From: Spirochaetaceae bacterium
GTDB taxonomy: Bacteria; Spirochaetota; Spirochaetia; Treponematales; Treponemataceae
Length of the DNA stretch: 32,559 nt
Direction: 5' to 3'
NCBI GenBank assembly: GCA_017618015.1
Contig: JAFZVC010000093.1
Span: 1-32,559, forward strand
How positions within the stretch are numbered: the stretch's first letter is position 1; every line of letters begins with the position of its first letter. Below are positions 7,383-16,282 of the stretch, one piece after another. Below the pieces are notes generated by a model. The model did no database searches. It had not been told where the DNA came from and saw nothing but the letters and a program-made list of their open reading frames with translations. A program made the translations under genes and the position numbers.

Positions 7383-7922
7383 CTAAAGTTCCTCGACCGT
7401 TATGTGATTGTTCGTGTAAATGCAGATGCTTCCTGCTATCTTAAGGCTTTTCTCGGCAATCTCGCGCGCGCTCAAATTTGATGACTCTGTGTAAGCGAGC
7501 GCCGCGGCATAAGCGTAGTTTCCGCCTGAACCGATTGCGAGTATGTCGTTCTCTGGCTCAATAACGTCACCGTTGCCGGAAATAAGAAGAATTTTGTCTT
7601 TGTTGGCGACAAGAAGAAGTGCCTCCAAGTTGCGGAGAGCTTTGTCCGTTCGCCACATTTTTGCAAGCTCAACGGCTGCGCGTGTTATATCACCGTTGTA
7701 TTCGCCAAGTTTCGCCTCGAATTTATCGAAAAGATTGAACGCATCGGCTGTCGCGCCCGCAAATCCTGTTAAAACTTTTCCATCATACATGCGCCGAACT
7801 TTGCGGGCATTCCCTTTCATTACAGTTTCGCCCATTGTAACCTGACCATCGCCAGCCATTGCGACGTGACCATCTTTTTTAACCGCAATAACCGTCGTAC
7901 TGCGAACTTTTGGATAACTCAT
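7383..7922 (-). CDS. hslV: HslV, proteolytic subunit of the HslUV protease
   Basis: This is a 179-residue N-terminal-nucleophile protease that forms the double-hexamer core capped by HslU. The sequence opens MSYPKVRS before TTVIAV. The nucleophile should be Thr9, exposed by removal of an eight-residue leader, as in other bacterial HslV/ClpQ proteins with a short propeptide. The family signature [10 protein letters not shown] follows. The start codon abuts the xerC stop, with AAGGAAAG as ribosome site, and hslU follows after two bases. In Borrelia the same pair sits between dprA and flgB, so this placement is a conserved spirochete arrangement. Confidence 0.96.
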   Translation of the reverse strand: MSYPKVRSTTVIAVKKDGHVAMAGDGQVTMGETVMKGNARKVRRMYDGKVLTGFAGATADAFNLFDKFEAKLGEYNGDITRAAVELAKMWRTDKALRNLEALLLVANKDKILLISGNGDVIEPENDILAIGSGGNYAYAAALAYTESSNLSAREIAEKSLKIAGSICIYTNNHITVEEL

Positions 7923-8882
7923 CTATCTTTCCTTTCCGTGCGGATGCGCACGATTGTATATATCAACCAGCTTTGCTGCTGAAACATGCGTATATCTTTG
8001 CGTCGTAGAAATGCTGGAATGCCCGAGCATTTCCTGTACGATGCGGATATCCGCGCCCGCGTTAAGCATCGTCGTTGCGAACGAATGCCTGAACGAATGC
8101 GGCGAAACATGGCGGTTCGTACCCTCCACAGAGGAATATCTGTCCACGATGCCGTAAATACCGCGCACGGTAAGCCCCGTTCCGCGCTGTGAAATGAACA
8201 CGGACGAAACAGGCTTGTCGCTCTTTATGTGCATTTTCCGCTCGACAAGATACTGCTTAAAAGCTTCCACTGCCTTGTCAGAAAAAAACACAATCCTGTC
8301 TTTATTACCCTTTCCGTGAACTATCGCGGAACGGTAATCGGCTTTTATGTCACGCATCCTAAGCCCAGCGATCTCAGAAACACGGCAGCCGGACGAATAG
8401 AGCATCTCAAAAAGAGCATGGTCGCGTACCGGCCAAAGGAGCGGATTTTTCACCGGCTCTGTACAAAGCGTCGCCGCTTCTTTTTCCGTCATGTAATCTG
8501 GAATACGCACTGGATTTTTTATCGTTTTCAATTCCAACGCGGGGTTATTATAAATATACTCAAGACGCTCGCAATAGGCAAATAAACTTCGGACGGCTGC
8601 CACAAAACGGTTCACGCTTGCCGGAGCTTGTTTTTCGCGGACAAGTGTGCCCATGCAAGATCTAAGATGATTTAACTCAACGCTTTCAAGAGGAATCCCT
8701 TCCGAGCCGTTACTGCGGCATGGCGTAGGCGGAATCTGTTTTTTCAAGAGCTCTACAAGCTTTTTGTAGTTGATGCCATAGCCTTTAAGCGTGTTCGGAG
8801 AAACGCTTCTAACACCGCCCAAATAGACAAGAAACTCTTCTGCGGCATCCTCTACGGATGAAAGCTTTACGAGCTCCCCCAT
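7923..8882 (-). CDS. xerC: Tyrosine recombinase XerC
   Basis: This is a 319-residue site-specific recombinase for chromosome dimer resolution at dif. An N-terminal SAM-like DNA-binding domain (about 10-110) is followed by the catalytic domain with all the usual residues: Arg in GCRVSEI, Lys in GKGNKDR, His and Arg in HSFRHSFAT, His in LGHSSIS, and the nucleophile Tyr in TTQRYTH. The tail (YNRAHPHGKER) resembles XerC more than XerD. The ATG at 8882 is chosen over a GTG 30 bases upstream because GGAGGAG lies five bases before it and it avoids overlapping topA. A second recombinase gene lies five genes upstream in the same run, so the XerCD pair is co-directional with ftsZ. Confidence 0.88.
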   Translation of the reverse strand: MGELVKLSSVEDAAEEFLVYLGGVRSVSPNTLKGYGINYKKLVELLKKQIPPTPCRSNGSEGIPLESVELNHLRSCMGTLVREKQAPASVNRFVAAVRSLFAYCERLEYIYNNPALELKTIKNPVRIPDYMTEKEAATLCTEPVKNPLLWPVRDHALFEMLYSSGCRVSEIAGLRMRDIKADYRSAIVHGKGNKDRIVFFSDKAVEAFKQYLVERKMHIKSDKPVSSVFISQRGTGLTVRGIYGIVDRYSSVEGTNRHVSPHSFRHSFATTMLNAGADIRIVQEMLGHSSISTTQRYTHVSAAKLVDIYNRAHPHGKER

Positions 8883-8884
8883 CG

Positions 8885-11044
8885 CTACTCCTCCGTATGC
8901 AGGTAGCTGCACTCCGGGTTAATACACGACTTGAAGGAACCGTGTTTTTTGTCGTATTTTTCTACCATGAACTGTCCGCATTTGGGGCAGACAGTGCTTG
9001 TCGGCTTGAAATATGTGATAAAGTCGCACTTTGGATAATTAGTGCAACCGTAGAATTCCTTGCTGTTCCCCTTTGACTTTCTGGCGACAATGCTTCCGCC
9101 GCAACCGGGACGCGGGCACTTGGCAAGCGAGACTGATTTTGTGTTGTGACATGACGGGAACCCGGAACACGCCAGAAAGTACCCGAATCTGCCAAGTTTT
9201 TTGAGCATCGGCTTTCCGCAAAGCTCGCAAACCTCACCTGTCTGTATGTCCATTGAGCCTTTTACGCTTTCAAGCGTTGACATAAGGCTGTCCACGCGCT
9301 TTTTGAACGGGAAGAAAAACTCCTTCATCATCAAAGGCCATTCGCGTTTTCCTTCCTCAACATCGTCGAGCTGGGTCTCTACAAGAGCAGTGAAGTTTTC
9401 GTTTATAACGTCCGGGAACGATTCAACGAGAATATCGTTTATCATTCTGCCGAGCGGAGTCGGAACAAGCTGTTTATTAGTTCTGTTCACATAATATCTT
9501 TCGAGCAGAACCGAAATAATAGGCGCATAAGTTGACGGGCGGCCTATGCCCTTTTCCTCAAGCATTTTTACGATAGACGCGTCCGTATAGCGTGACGGTC
9601 CCTGTGTAAAATGCTGTTCCGGCGTGAACTTTTCTGCTTTAAGGACATCGCCTTTGTTAACTTTCGGTATCGTACCGCCAGTTTCTTCTTTTGACGAGAG
9701 CAGCTTTATAACGCTGTAAAAACCTTTTTCGACTATTTTGCCCGCCGTCACGCGGAACAAAGCATCACCGGCTTTTATATCGATGCTTGTGGTACGGCTT
9801 TTCGCGTTCGCCATCTGGCTTGAAACGAAAGCTTCCCATATAAGCGTGTACAAACGGTGCTGGTCTCTTGAAAGATATTCTTTAACATAGTCGGGCGTGT
9901 ATTTTGTATATGTAGGGCGGATAGCCTCGTGCGCGTCCTGCGCTTTTGAGCCGACCGCATATTCTATAGGTGATGGCGGCAACTCTTTTGGATAGTTAGA
10001 AGAAAGCCATGAGCGCACATCATCGAGCGCGGTTTTAGAAATACGCACGGAGTCTGTTCTCATGTACGTAATAAGACCGACGCGGCTAGAACCGATGTTT
10101 ATACCTTCATAAAGCTGCTGTGCCAGCTGCATCGTCTTTTTTGAAGTGAATCCAAGCCTTGTCGCCGCTGCCTGCTGAAGCTTCGATGTCGTAAACGGCG
10201 GCTTCGGCTTTACGGTACGGTCTGTTTCTTTTATGTCAGTTATAACGCATTTTTCGTTTTTTATAACTTCTATTATCTTATTAACATCATTCTCGTTTTT
10301 AAGATCAGGCTTTTTGTCTTTATAAAGGACGAGCTGTGCCGGTATTTTCTGTCTGCCTTCTGTAAACTCCGCATCGAGCGTCCAGTATTCTTCCGGGAAG
10401 AAGTTTTCTACTTCACGCTCACGCTCACATATCATACGCAACGCAACAGACTGAACACGTCCTGCAGAAAGCCCGTTCTTAACTTTTTTCCACAAAAGCG
10501 GTGAAAGATTGTAGCCGACAAGCCTGTCAAGAACACGGCGTGCCTTCTGTGCATTCACTTTGTTTTCGTCTATGTCCGCAGGATGCTTGACCGCTTCTTT
10601 TATGGCTACAGGAGTAATTTCGTTGAACACGATACGGCGCACCGATGCATCTGTTTTTGGCACAAAATCGTTGTAAAGGTGCCAGGCGATTGCTTCTCCC
10701 TCACGGTCATTATCACTTGCCAGAAGAACTGTCGTTGCTTTTTTCGCATCTTTCTCCAATTCTTTGAGCAATGCGGCACGACCGCGAACCGTTATATACT
10801 CCGGCTGGAAATTATTATCTATTTCTATTGCCAATCTTGATTTAGGAAGATCGATAAGATGACCCATCGAAGCTTTAACAATGTACCCTTTTCCAAGATA
10901 CTTCTCTATTGTTTTTGCCTTCGCAGGAGACTCTACCACGACAAGCGTCGTTTTGCCGGATGTAGTTTTTTCCGCCGTCTTCGTTGTCTTGGCAGTCTTG
11001 GTGGTCTTTTTCTTTGTCGTTTTCTTAACTGATGAAGTAGCCAT
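8885..11044 (-). CDS. topA: DNA topoisomerase I
   Basis: This is a 719-residue type IA topoisomerase that relaxes negative supercoils. The TOPRIM domain begins at VVVESPAKAKTIEKYLGKGY (about 35) and has the acidic cluster ASDNDREGE (about 109-117). The active-site Tyr is about residue 327 in GLITYMRTDS. Three C-terminal four-Cys zinc ribbons follow (CELCGKP, CPRPGCGG, CPKCG, each with its second Cys pair). The first 30 residues are an unusual Lys/Thr-rich tail (KKTTKKKTTKTAKTTKTAEK), probably disordered and DNA-binding. GAGGAATT precedes the ATG. The gene sits between dprA and xerC, the order I recall for T. pallidum. Confidence 0.97.
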   Translation of the reverse strand: MATSSVKKTTKKKTTKTAKTTKTAEKTTSGKTTLVVVESPAKAKTIEKYLGKGYIVKASMGHLIDLPKSRLAIEIDNNFQPEYITVRGRAALLKELEKDAKKATTVLLASDNDREGEAIAWHLYNDFVPKTDASVRRIVFNEITPVAIKEAVKHPADIDENKVNAQKARRVLDRLVGYNLSPLLWKKVKNGLSAGRVQSVALRMICEREREVENFFPEEYWTLDAEFTEGRQKIPAQLVLYKDKKPDLKNENDVNKIIEVIKNEKCVITDIKETDRTVKPKPPFTTSKLQQAAATRLGFTSKKTMQLAQQLYEGINIGSSRVGLITYMRTDSVRISKTALDDVRSWLSSNYPKELPPSPIEYAVGSKAQDAHEAIRPTYTKYTPDYVKEYLSRDQHRLYTLIWEAFVSSQMANAKSRTTSIDIKAGDALFRVTAGKIVEKGFYSVIKLLSSKEETGGTIPKVNKGDVLKAEKFTPEQHFTQGPSRYTDASIVKMLEEKGIGRPSTYAPIISVLLERYYVNRTNKQLVPTPLGRMINDILVESFPDVINENFTALVETQLDDVEEGKREWPLMMKEFFFPFKKRVDSLMSTLESVKGSMDIQTGEVCELCGKPMLKKLGRFGYFLACSGFPSCHNTKSVSLAKCPRPGCGGSIVARKSKGNSKEFYGCTNYPKCDFITYFKPTSTVCPKCGQFMVEKYDKKHGSFKSCINPECSYLHTEE

Positions 11045-11058
11045 AATTCCTCTAGTTA

Positions 11059-12030
11059 TTACAAATCAAGCATCCCCTGATGCATTCTGCCGGAAATAAG
11101 AGCTTTTACCTCCGTACAAGAAGCGATTACAGGCGCGCCGTCCTCCACAAGCTGAAGAACTCCGCCCTTACCGGCTGGGGTTTTCCGGTTTTTCGGCGCT
11201 TTAGCTTTTGCTAATTCGCGCATTTTCTCCGCAAACGGAATCGCCGCTGGATGCACGCACAAGTCACGCCCCTGTTCAAGCGCAAAATCCGCCGATATAA
11301 GCGCACCTGACTTATCGGGAGCCTGCACAACCATTGTCGCGCCGGAAAGCCCCGTAATAATTCGGTTGCGCTCCGGAAAGTGCCATCTCAAAGCCGGCTC
11401 TTCGGGCGGATATTCGCTTACGATACAACCTGAACACCGGATAATCTCGGCAGCAAGCCGTTTGTTCGCCGAAGGGTATATTGTGTCAATGCCGCATCCA
11501 AGAACGGCGACAGTCTTTCCGCCTTCAACGGAAAGCGCGCCTTTATGCGCCGCGGCGTCTATACCGAACGCCAGCCCGGAAACAACAGTCATTCCACCGG
11601 ACGCGCAATCCGCGGAAAAACTAAAGGCTGCTTTAAGTCCTTCGCTGTCAGGGTGGCGTGTACCAACGACACCTACGCAGTCACCTGTAAGCGTATCGGG
11701 GCAGCCTCTGCAATATAAAGCGAACGGCGGCTGGGGAATCTCCAGAAGAAGCTTCGGGTACTGCGCGTCGCCTGGAATAAGCAGTGTAATGCCGTACCGC
11801 TCCATAATAAGAACATCGCGTTCGGCGCGGGCGGCAAGCACTTCCATTTCGGGAAGCTTTCCCGAAACATCCCTGCTTATCATTTTGCAAAGGTCTACAT
11901 TAGAAAGTAATGCCAGAGCGGACACATTGTCAAGGTTTTTCAGAAGAGAAAGGCGTTCTGCATGCGAAAGGCACGTCAGGCGGGCAATAGCGGCGCGCAG
12001 GACAAGCTCATCATTCTGAATAGAGCGCAT
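11059..12030 (-). CDS. dprA: DprA/Smf DNA-processing protein
   Basis: This is a 323-residue protein with the DprA Rossmann fold: GVVGTRHPDSEG, SGLAFGIDAAAHKGAL, AVLGCGIDTIYPSANK and ERNRIITGLSGATMVVQA. DprA binds incoming single-stranded DNA and loads RecA in natural transformation. Smf homologues are nevertheless kept in many bacteria not known to be competent. A short helical N-terminal region (about 1-60) precedes the fold, and a C-terminal tail of about 50 residues could be a degenerate winged helix. The ATG at 12030 is preferred to a TTG three codons upstream. It overlaps the 3' end of the TPR lipoprotein gene by 20 bases, implying translational coupling. Confidence 0.93.
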   Translation of the reverse strand: MRSIQNDELVLRAAIARLTCLSHAERLSLLKNLDNVSALALLSNVDLCKMISRDVSGKLPEMEVLAARAERDVLIMERYGITLLIPGDAQYPKLLLEIPQPPFALYCRGCPDTLTGDCVGVVGTRHPDSEGLKAAFSFSADCASGGMTVVSGLAFGIDAAAHKGALSVEGGKTVAVLGCGIDTIYPSANKRLAAEIIRCSGCIVSEYPPEEPALRWHFPERNRIITGLSGATMVVQAPDKSGALISADFALEQGRDLCVHPAAIPFAEKMRELAKAKAPKNRKTPAGKGGVLQLVEDGAPVIASCTEVKALISGRMHQGMLDL

Positions 12031-12754
12031 TGAGCACAACCTTTTTGTTAGCCTCTGCCTCCGCTTTGTTCGTGTCTGAAGACGATAGTTTAATTATGTT
12101 GTCGTACACATCAACAGCTGCTTGAAAATCGTAGTTCATATAGTAAGCGCGGGCAAGGACAAACATAGCGTCTATGTTCTTTGTGTCGATTGTAAGAAGT
12201 TTTTCAAGAAGTGGGATAGCCTTATCTCCCTGGTCAAGCTCAAACGCATAAAGCACACCAAGTCCATAAAGGGCGCGGGCATAGGTTGGCTCAAGTTCCA
12301 GAGCGCGTTTATATGCCGACTCGGAAAGAGCAAGATATTCTTTGTGCTTAGGATTTTCACCTACAGCATCAAAATCGAGCGATGATTTAGACATATAGCC
12401 GGCACAAACACCGATCCAGTAATAAAGGTTTTGGTTCGCAGGATAGTATGCCACGGCTTTTCTGAACGCTTCCAAAGCCTTGCCGTACATGTTCTGATCC
12501 ATATATCTTGTGGCAAGAATCTTCCACCAGATGCCTGTCTGAGCATCTGCCTGTATTATATCTTCAACGCGATCCTGATACTTTTCAATGGCATCAGTAA
12601 GTTCTTCAATCGTAGTAGGACTGGAAACATTCTCTTCCAAAGACTGAACACGTTTTATGTAATTGACATTAGGTCCGCAGGAAATAAACAGACAGGCACA
12701 AACAGCCACCAGCGCGATGAATGCACCTAAAAAACGTAAACTTTCTTTTCTCAT
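12011..12754 (-). CDS. TPR-repeat lipoprotein
   Basis: The product is 247 residues long with a lipoprotein signal peptide: a hydrophobic segment, then LFISCGP with the lipid-accepting Cys at about 26. The rest is helical, with tetratricopeptide-like units, for example KALEAFRKAVAYYPANQNLY, YKRALELEPTYARALYGLG, and a region around IPLLEKLLTIDTKNIDAMFV. It should be membrane-anchored in the periplasm and act as a protein-binding scaffold. Its place directly between xerD and dprA in a division cluster matches the TPR gene I recall between ftsZ and smf in Borrelia, so an envelope or division role is plausible but unproven. GGAGGT precedes the ATG. Confidence 0.88.
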   Translation of the reverse strand: MRKESLRFLGAFIALVAVCACLFISCGPNVNYIKRVQSLEENVSSPTTIEELTDAIEKYQDRVEDIIQADAQTGIWWKILATRYMDQNMYGKALEAFRKAVAYYPANQNLYYWIGVCAGYMSKSSLDFDAVGENPKHKEYLALSESAYKRALELEPTYARALYGLGVLYAFELDQGDKAIPLLEKLLTIDTKNIDAMFVLARAYYMNYDFQAAVDVYDNIIKLSSSDTNKAEAEANKKVVLNALYSE

Positions 12755-12769
12755 AATAGTACCTCCGTC

Positions 12770-13678
12770 CTATTCCTCTTTTTTTATGTCCGGAAAAAAT
12801 TCCGAATGGTATGCCTGAAGCTCTTCATTGGACACATGCGTGTATATCTGCGTGGTCGAAAGGTCAGAATGCCCCAGAAGTTCCTGCACAGATCGCAAAT
12901 CCGCGCCCCCTGCAAGAAGGTGCGTCGCAAACGAATGACGCAATGTATGGACTTTTGTATCAAGCCCCACTTGCGCCTCAATCTCTTTGAAACGCTTCCA
13001 TATTCCTTTTCTGGAAAACTGCTTACCCTGATAATTTACGAAAACCCACGGAACTGCGCGGGAGCCAACTATAAGGGGGCGAGCCTCAGAAAGCCACTGC
13101 TTAAGCCACTTAAGAGCTTCTCCGCCAAACGGAGCAAGTCGCTCTTTATCACCCTTACCGCGAACCCACAGCAGACACTCGTCAATGTGGACGTTCTGCA
13201 GCAAAAGCCCGGAAGCCTCGCTTATACGCAAACCCGATGAATATATGAGCTCAAACAAAGCCCTGTCCCGTATACCAAGAGGGGTGGAAACATCTATTAC
13301 AGAAAGAATCTCTTCTATCTGTTCAACAGACAGGACACGGGGCAAAGGGCGATGCGCTTTCGGGCGTTCAAGAAGAAGGCTGTAGTTTCTTTCCCAAATT
13401 CCGTTTCTTTCAAGGTATGCCCCAAAAGAGCGGACTGCAGAAATATCCCTTGCAACTGTCAGCTCATCGGCTTCAAGTCTTCTTTCGGCGAAATACAGTG
13501 TAAGATGACGGACAGACAAATCCTTAAGCGCCACATCGTTTTTAATGCACCATTTTTCGAGCAGAAAAATGGCAGAACGATATGTTTCTGCTGTAAGATG
13601 CGATTTTCGCTCCGTCGTTACAAGCTCATCGTAAAAACCGGTAATTATGGAGCTGAATCCGTTATTACCGTCGTTCAT
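12770..13678 (-). CDS. xerD: Tyrosine recombinase XerD
   Basis: This is a 302-residue recombinase with the complete catalytic set: Arg in GLRISEA, Lys in GKGDKER, His and Arg in HTLRHSFATHLL, His in LGHSDLS, and Tyr in TTQIYTH. The stretch from HTLRHSFATHLL through LGHSDLSTTQIYTHVS is very like E. coli XerD, which favours XerD over XerC. With the XerC encoded in the same run it should resolve chromosome dimers at dif with FtsK. The start lies three bases after the ftsZ stop without a strong ribosome site, so it is probably translated by coupling from ftsZ. No dif-like site was seen in the window. Confidence 0.88.
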   Translation of the reverse strand: MNDGNNGFSSIITGFYDELVTTERKSHLTAETYRSAIFLLEKWCIKNDVALKDLSVRHLTLYFAERRLEADELTVARDISAVRSFGAYLERNGIWERNYSLLLERPKAHRPLPRVLSVEQIEEILSVIDVSTPLGIRDRALFELIYSSGLRISEASGLLLQNVHIDECLLWVRGKGDKERLAPFGGEALKWLKQWLSEARPLIVGSRAVPWVFVNYQGKQFSRKGIWKRFKEIEAQVGLDTKVHTLRHSFATHLLAGGADLRSVQELLGHSDLSTTQIYTHVSNEELQAYHSEFFPDIKKEE

Positions 13679-13681
13679 ACG

Positions 13682-14881
13682 CTATTTCTTATCAATCGAT
13701 CTTCCGAAATTAATTCGGTTCGTCCGCATCGCCGTTGGAACATCAAGTCCATCATGGTTTGATGATCTTCCTCCCGACGCGAAAATAGAGCTCGTGTAAT
13801 CTTTTCCGTTGCTATTCAAGTTCTTAAAATCCGAGATAGAAACATAGTTTCCATCGGACAATGAATCATTCTTCACGTCTTCAGGACTCTTATAGCTTTC
13901 TGCTGAATTGCCGGAAGATGAATCTGACGGGAAGCCCGTTGCTATTACAGTTACCTTTATCTGATCGTCAAACGCCGGATCAATTACAGTTCCGTACTTA
14001 AGTTTTACGTCAGGATCGGCTGCAGCAGTGATGGTGCTTATAATATCTTCTGTTTCGGTGAGAGAAAGGTCCTCGCCGCCAGTAATATTGATAAGTATGT
14101 TCTTCGCACCGTCAATGTGTGAATCTTCCAGAAGAGGATTGTCAATTGCATGAGAAGCGGCATCAACGGCACGGTTTTCGCCACGGCCTTCTCCAATGCC
14201 AAGAATCGCGTCGCCTTTGTCTTCCATGCAGGAACGAACATCAGCAAAATCGCAGTTAACTTCTCCTGCTGTAGTGATGACATCAGAAATGCCCTGAACG
14301 CCCTGACGCAGAATATCGTCTGCAATCATAAAGGCTTTCTTTATTGGGGTCTTTTTGTCTACAACTTTGAGAAGATGTTGATTAGGAATTATTATAAGAG
14401 TGTCAACCTGCTCGCGGAGTTTTGCAATTCCCTCCTCGGCAAGCTGCATTTTGATTTTACCTTCAAAATTAAATGGCTTCGTTACGACACCGACAGTAAG
14501 TGCGCCTTGCTCTTTCGCAATCTTCGCAATTACAGGAGCCGCACCTGTACCAGTTCCTCCGCCCATTCCGGCGGTGATGAACACCATATCCGCACCTTTA
14601 AGCACGTTTGCGATTGTCTCGGTATCTTCCTGAGCAGCTTTTTCGCCAACTTCAGGTTTACCACCTGCACCAAGACCGCCCGTAAGCTTTGAGCCTATAC
14701 CGAGCTTTACAGGCGCATTAGAACTGTTAAGTGCCTGCAAATCAGTGTTGACAACGATGAATTCAACAGCGTTTACACCAGCAGAAATCATGCGGTTAAC
14801 CGCATTCGAACCACCGCCGCCGGCTCCGATAACCTTTATGACAGTCGGACTGGCTGTTTTCTCAACCAATGAAAATTCCAT
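13682..14881 (-). CDS. ftsZ: FtsZ, division tubulin homologue
   Basis: This is a 399-residue GTPase that polymerises at midcell. The nucleotide-binding glycines [15 protein letters not shown] (about 17-31) and the tubulin signature GGGTGTGAA (about 107-115) are intact. The GTPase core extends to about residue 325, with a Ser/Asn/Asp-rich linker to about 380. The conserved tail is divergent: [14 protein letters not shown], followed by a basic GRSIDKK, where most bacteria have D-(I/V)-P-x-F-L-R. The partner contacts made by this tail (FtsA, for example) may therefore differ. GGAGG lies seven bases upstream of the ATG. A 156-base leader, the longest gap in the operon, separates it from ftsA and holds a duplicated element. 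Confidence 0.98.
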   Translation of the reverse strand: MEFSLVEKTASPTVIKVIGAGGGGSNAVNRMISAGVNAVEFIVVNTDLQALNSSNAPVKLGIGSKLTGGLGAGGKPEVGEKAAQEDTETIANVLKGADMVFITAGMGGGTGTGAAPVIAKIAKEQGALTVGVVTKPFNFEGKIKMQLAEEGIAKLREQVDTLIIIPNQHLLKVVDKKTPIKKAFMIADDILRQGVQGISDVITTAGEVNCDFADVRSCMEDKGDAILGIGEGRGENRAVDAASHAIDNPLLEDSHIDGAKNILINITGGEDLSLTETEDIISTITAAADPDVKLKYGTVIDPAFDDQIKVTVIATGFPSDSSSGNSAESYKSPEDVKNDSLSDGNYVSISDFKNLNSNGKDYTSSIFASGGRSSNHDGLDVPTAMRTNRINFGRSIDKK

Positions 14882-14904
14882 ATATATCCTCCACCCTTTT
14901 TATA

Positions 14905-14934
14905 TATGTTATCTCATAACTATGTTATCTCATA
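14905..14934. repeat. Duplicated 14-bp element in the ftsZ leader
   Basis: TATGTTATCTCATA occurs exactly at 14905-14918 and 14921-14934, a 16-bp period, 24 to 53 bases upstream of the ftsZ start. On the coding strand each copy reads TATGAGATAACATA, with TATG and CATA ends inverted to each other. The tandem arrangement suggests a protein-binding site or a control element for ftsZ expression. Confidence 0.8.
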
Positions 14935-15010
14935 CGAAAAAAAAAGAAAAGTAGTACAGCTTCTTAAAATACCTAGAAAAAGCCGTAAGCAAGAACCTTT
15001 TCTTCAACCG

Positions 15011-15034
15011 CACGGCACATTTCGCCGTGTTTTT
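15011..15034 (+). other. Terminator-like hairpin between ftsA and ftsZ
   Basis: CACGGC (15011-15016) pairs with GCCGTG (15024-15029) around seven bases, followed on the plus strand by five T. The genes here run on the minus strand, where no T tract follows. It may be a terminator for antisense transcription or an RNA structure in the ftsZ leader. Confidence 0.45.
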
Positions 15035-15037
15035 GCT

Positions 15038-16282
15038 CTAAAAGAACTCTTTGAACCAGCCTCCTATAGCAGAAAAAACGTTTTTCTTCTTTCCAGCGTT
15101 TTTTTCACTGCCCTGTGCTTCAGAGCCGTGCTTCTTATCCAAGTTGCTGACGATAAGTCCAACTGCCGTTGAATACTCAGGTTTTCTGTATTCTTCCTGA
15201 AGCCCGCCGAAATTGCCCGGATAACCTGTTCTTACGGCTTTCGTATCGAACACGTTACACGCTACATCAATAATTCCAGGAAGCAGCGCACCGCCTCCCG
15301 TAAGGATTACGTTGCCAGAAAGCTGTCTGTCTTTAATCATGGCACCAATCTTGTCGCGGAGCATAACGAGCGTCTCCTCGACTCTGGGCTGGATTATACG
15401 GCAGATTTCGATGCGCGGAACTTCTTCCGGCGGTCTTCCACCAACACCAGGGATTGTGACCATCTCGCCGCTTTCAAGCAGCGGCTCCCAACAGCAGCCA
15501 TAAGTTTTCTTTATACGCTCGGCTATATCAAAAGATATGGAGCACATTATGGATATATCGTTTGTTATGTGATTACCGCTCAAAGGAATAGAAGCCGTGC
15601 AGATAGGCGCACCGTCAACAATTACGAGCGCATCGGTGGAGCCGCCGCCAAGATCGATTATAACTGAGCCCAGCTCCCTTTCTTCTTCAGTTGTAATTGC
15701 CTGTGCCGCGGCGAGCGTCTTGAGCATAACGCAATCAACCTCGTATCCTGCCCTGCCGATGCAGCGCAATATATTCTGCAATGAAGTGAACGCCGCAGTA
15801 ACGATGTGGACTTCAGCCTCAAGCCTTACGCCAAGCATGTTCACAGGCTTCTTTATGCCGCCCTGACCATCAACTATATATGTTTGTGGAACTATATGAA
15901 GAATCTTTCTGTCGAGCGGCCAGTTCACTGCACTCGCAGCTTCTATAACGCGGTCTACGTCTTCCTGCGTATTTTCGTGCGTGTTTCGTCCGTGATCCGC
16001 GACGGCGACGACACCTCTTGAATTGACGCTTTCAACCTGGGCGCCGCCTATTCCGGTTATTACAGCTGAAACCTCGCGTCCAGACATAAACTCCGCGCCG
16101 TCAATCGCAGTCGTTATTGTGCTCATCGTCGCCTGAATATTGACAATAACGCCGTTTCTTAATCCGGTGGAAGGAGCTTTTCCCACACCAATAATCTGAA
16201 GGGCACCGTTTTCGTCAATCTCGCCGATGACGGCTCTTATAACAGAAGTTCCAATATCAAGGCCAACTATTACATCACTCAC
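15038..16282 (-). CDS. ftsA: FtsA, actin-like membrane tether of FtsZ
   Basis: This is a 414-residue actin-fold ATPase that anchors FtsZ to the membrane. Phosphate-1 is VGLDIGTSVIRAVIGE (about 5-20), phosphate-2 is VIIDLGGGSTD (about 207-217), and the adenosine motif is ILTGGGALLPGI. The C-terminal NVFSAIGGWFKEFF is the amphipathic membrane-targeting helix expected in FtsA, preceded by a Lys-rich linker. The start overlaps the ftsQ stop by eight bases, so the two are coupled. The gene order ftsW-ftsQ-ftsA-ftsZ is the canonical one. Confidence 0.97.
   Translation of the reverse strand: MSDVIVGLDIGTSVIRAVIGEIDENGALQIIGVGKAPSTGLRNGVIVNIQATMSTITTAIDGAEFMSGREVSAVITGIGGAQVESVNSRGVVAVADHGRNTHENTQEDVDRVIEAASAVNWPLDRKILHIVPQTYIVDGQGGIKKPVNMLGVRLEAEVHIVTAAFTSLQNILRCIGRAGYEVDCVMLKTLAAAQAITTEEERELGSVIIDLGGGSTDALVIVDGAPICTASIPLSGNHITNDISIMCSISFDIAERIKKTYGCCWEPLLESGEMVTIPGVGGRPPEEVPRIEICRIIQPRVEETLVMLRDKIGAMIKDRQLSGNVILTGGGALLPGIIDVACNVFDTKAVRTGYPGNFGGLQEEYRKPEYSTAVGLIVSNLDKKHGSEAQGSEKNAGKKKNVFSAIGGWFKEFF

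Noticed and set aside
11366..12019. Open frame of 217 codons on the plus strand opposite dprA
   Set aside because: Ser/Arg/Pro-rich product without recognisable motifs and fully antisense to dprA.
12770..13678. XerD gene considered as an integrase of a mobile element
   Set aside because: No attachment repeats, cargo or composition change; it sits tightly after ftsZ and closely resembles housekeeping XerD.
14150..14692. Open frame of 180 codons opposite ftsZ
   Set aside because: No domain, poor composition and fully antisense to a certain gene.
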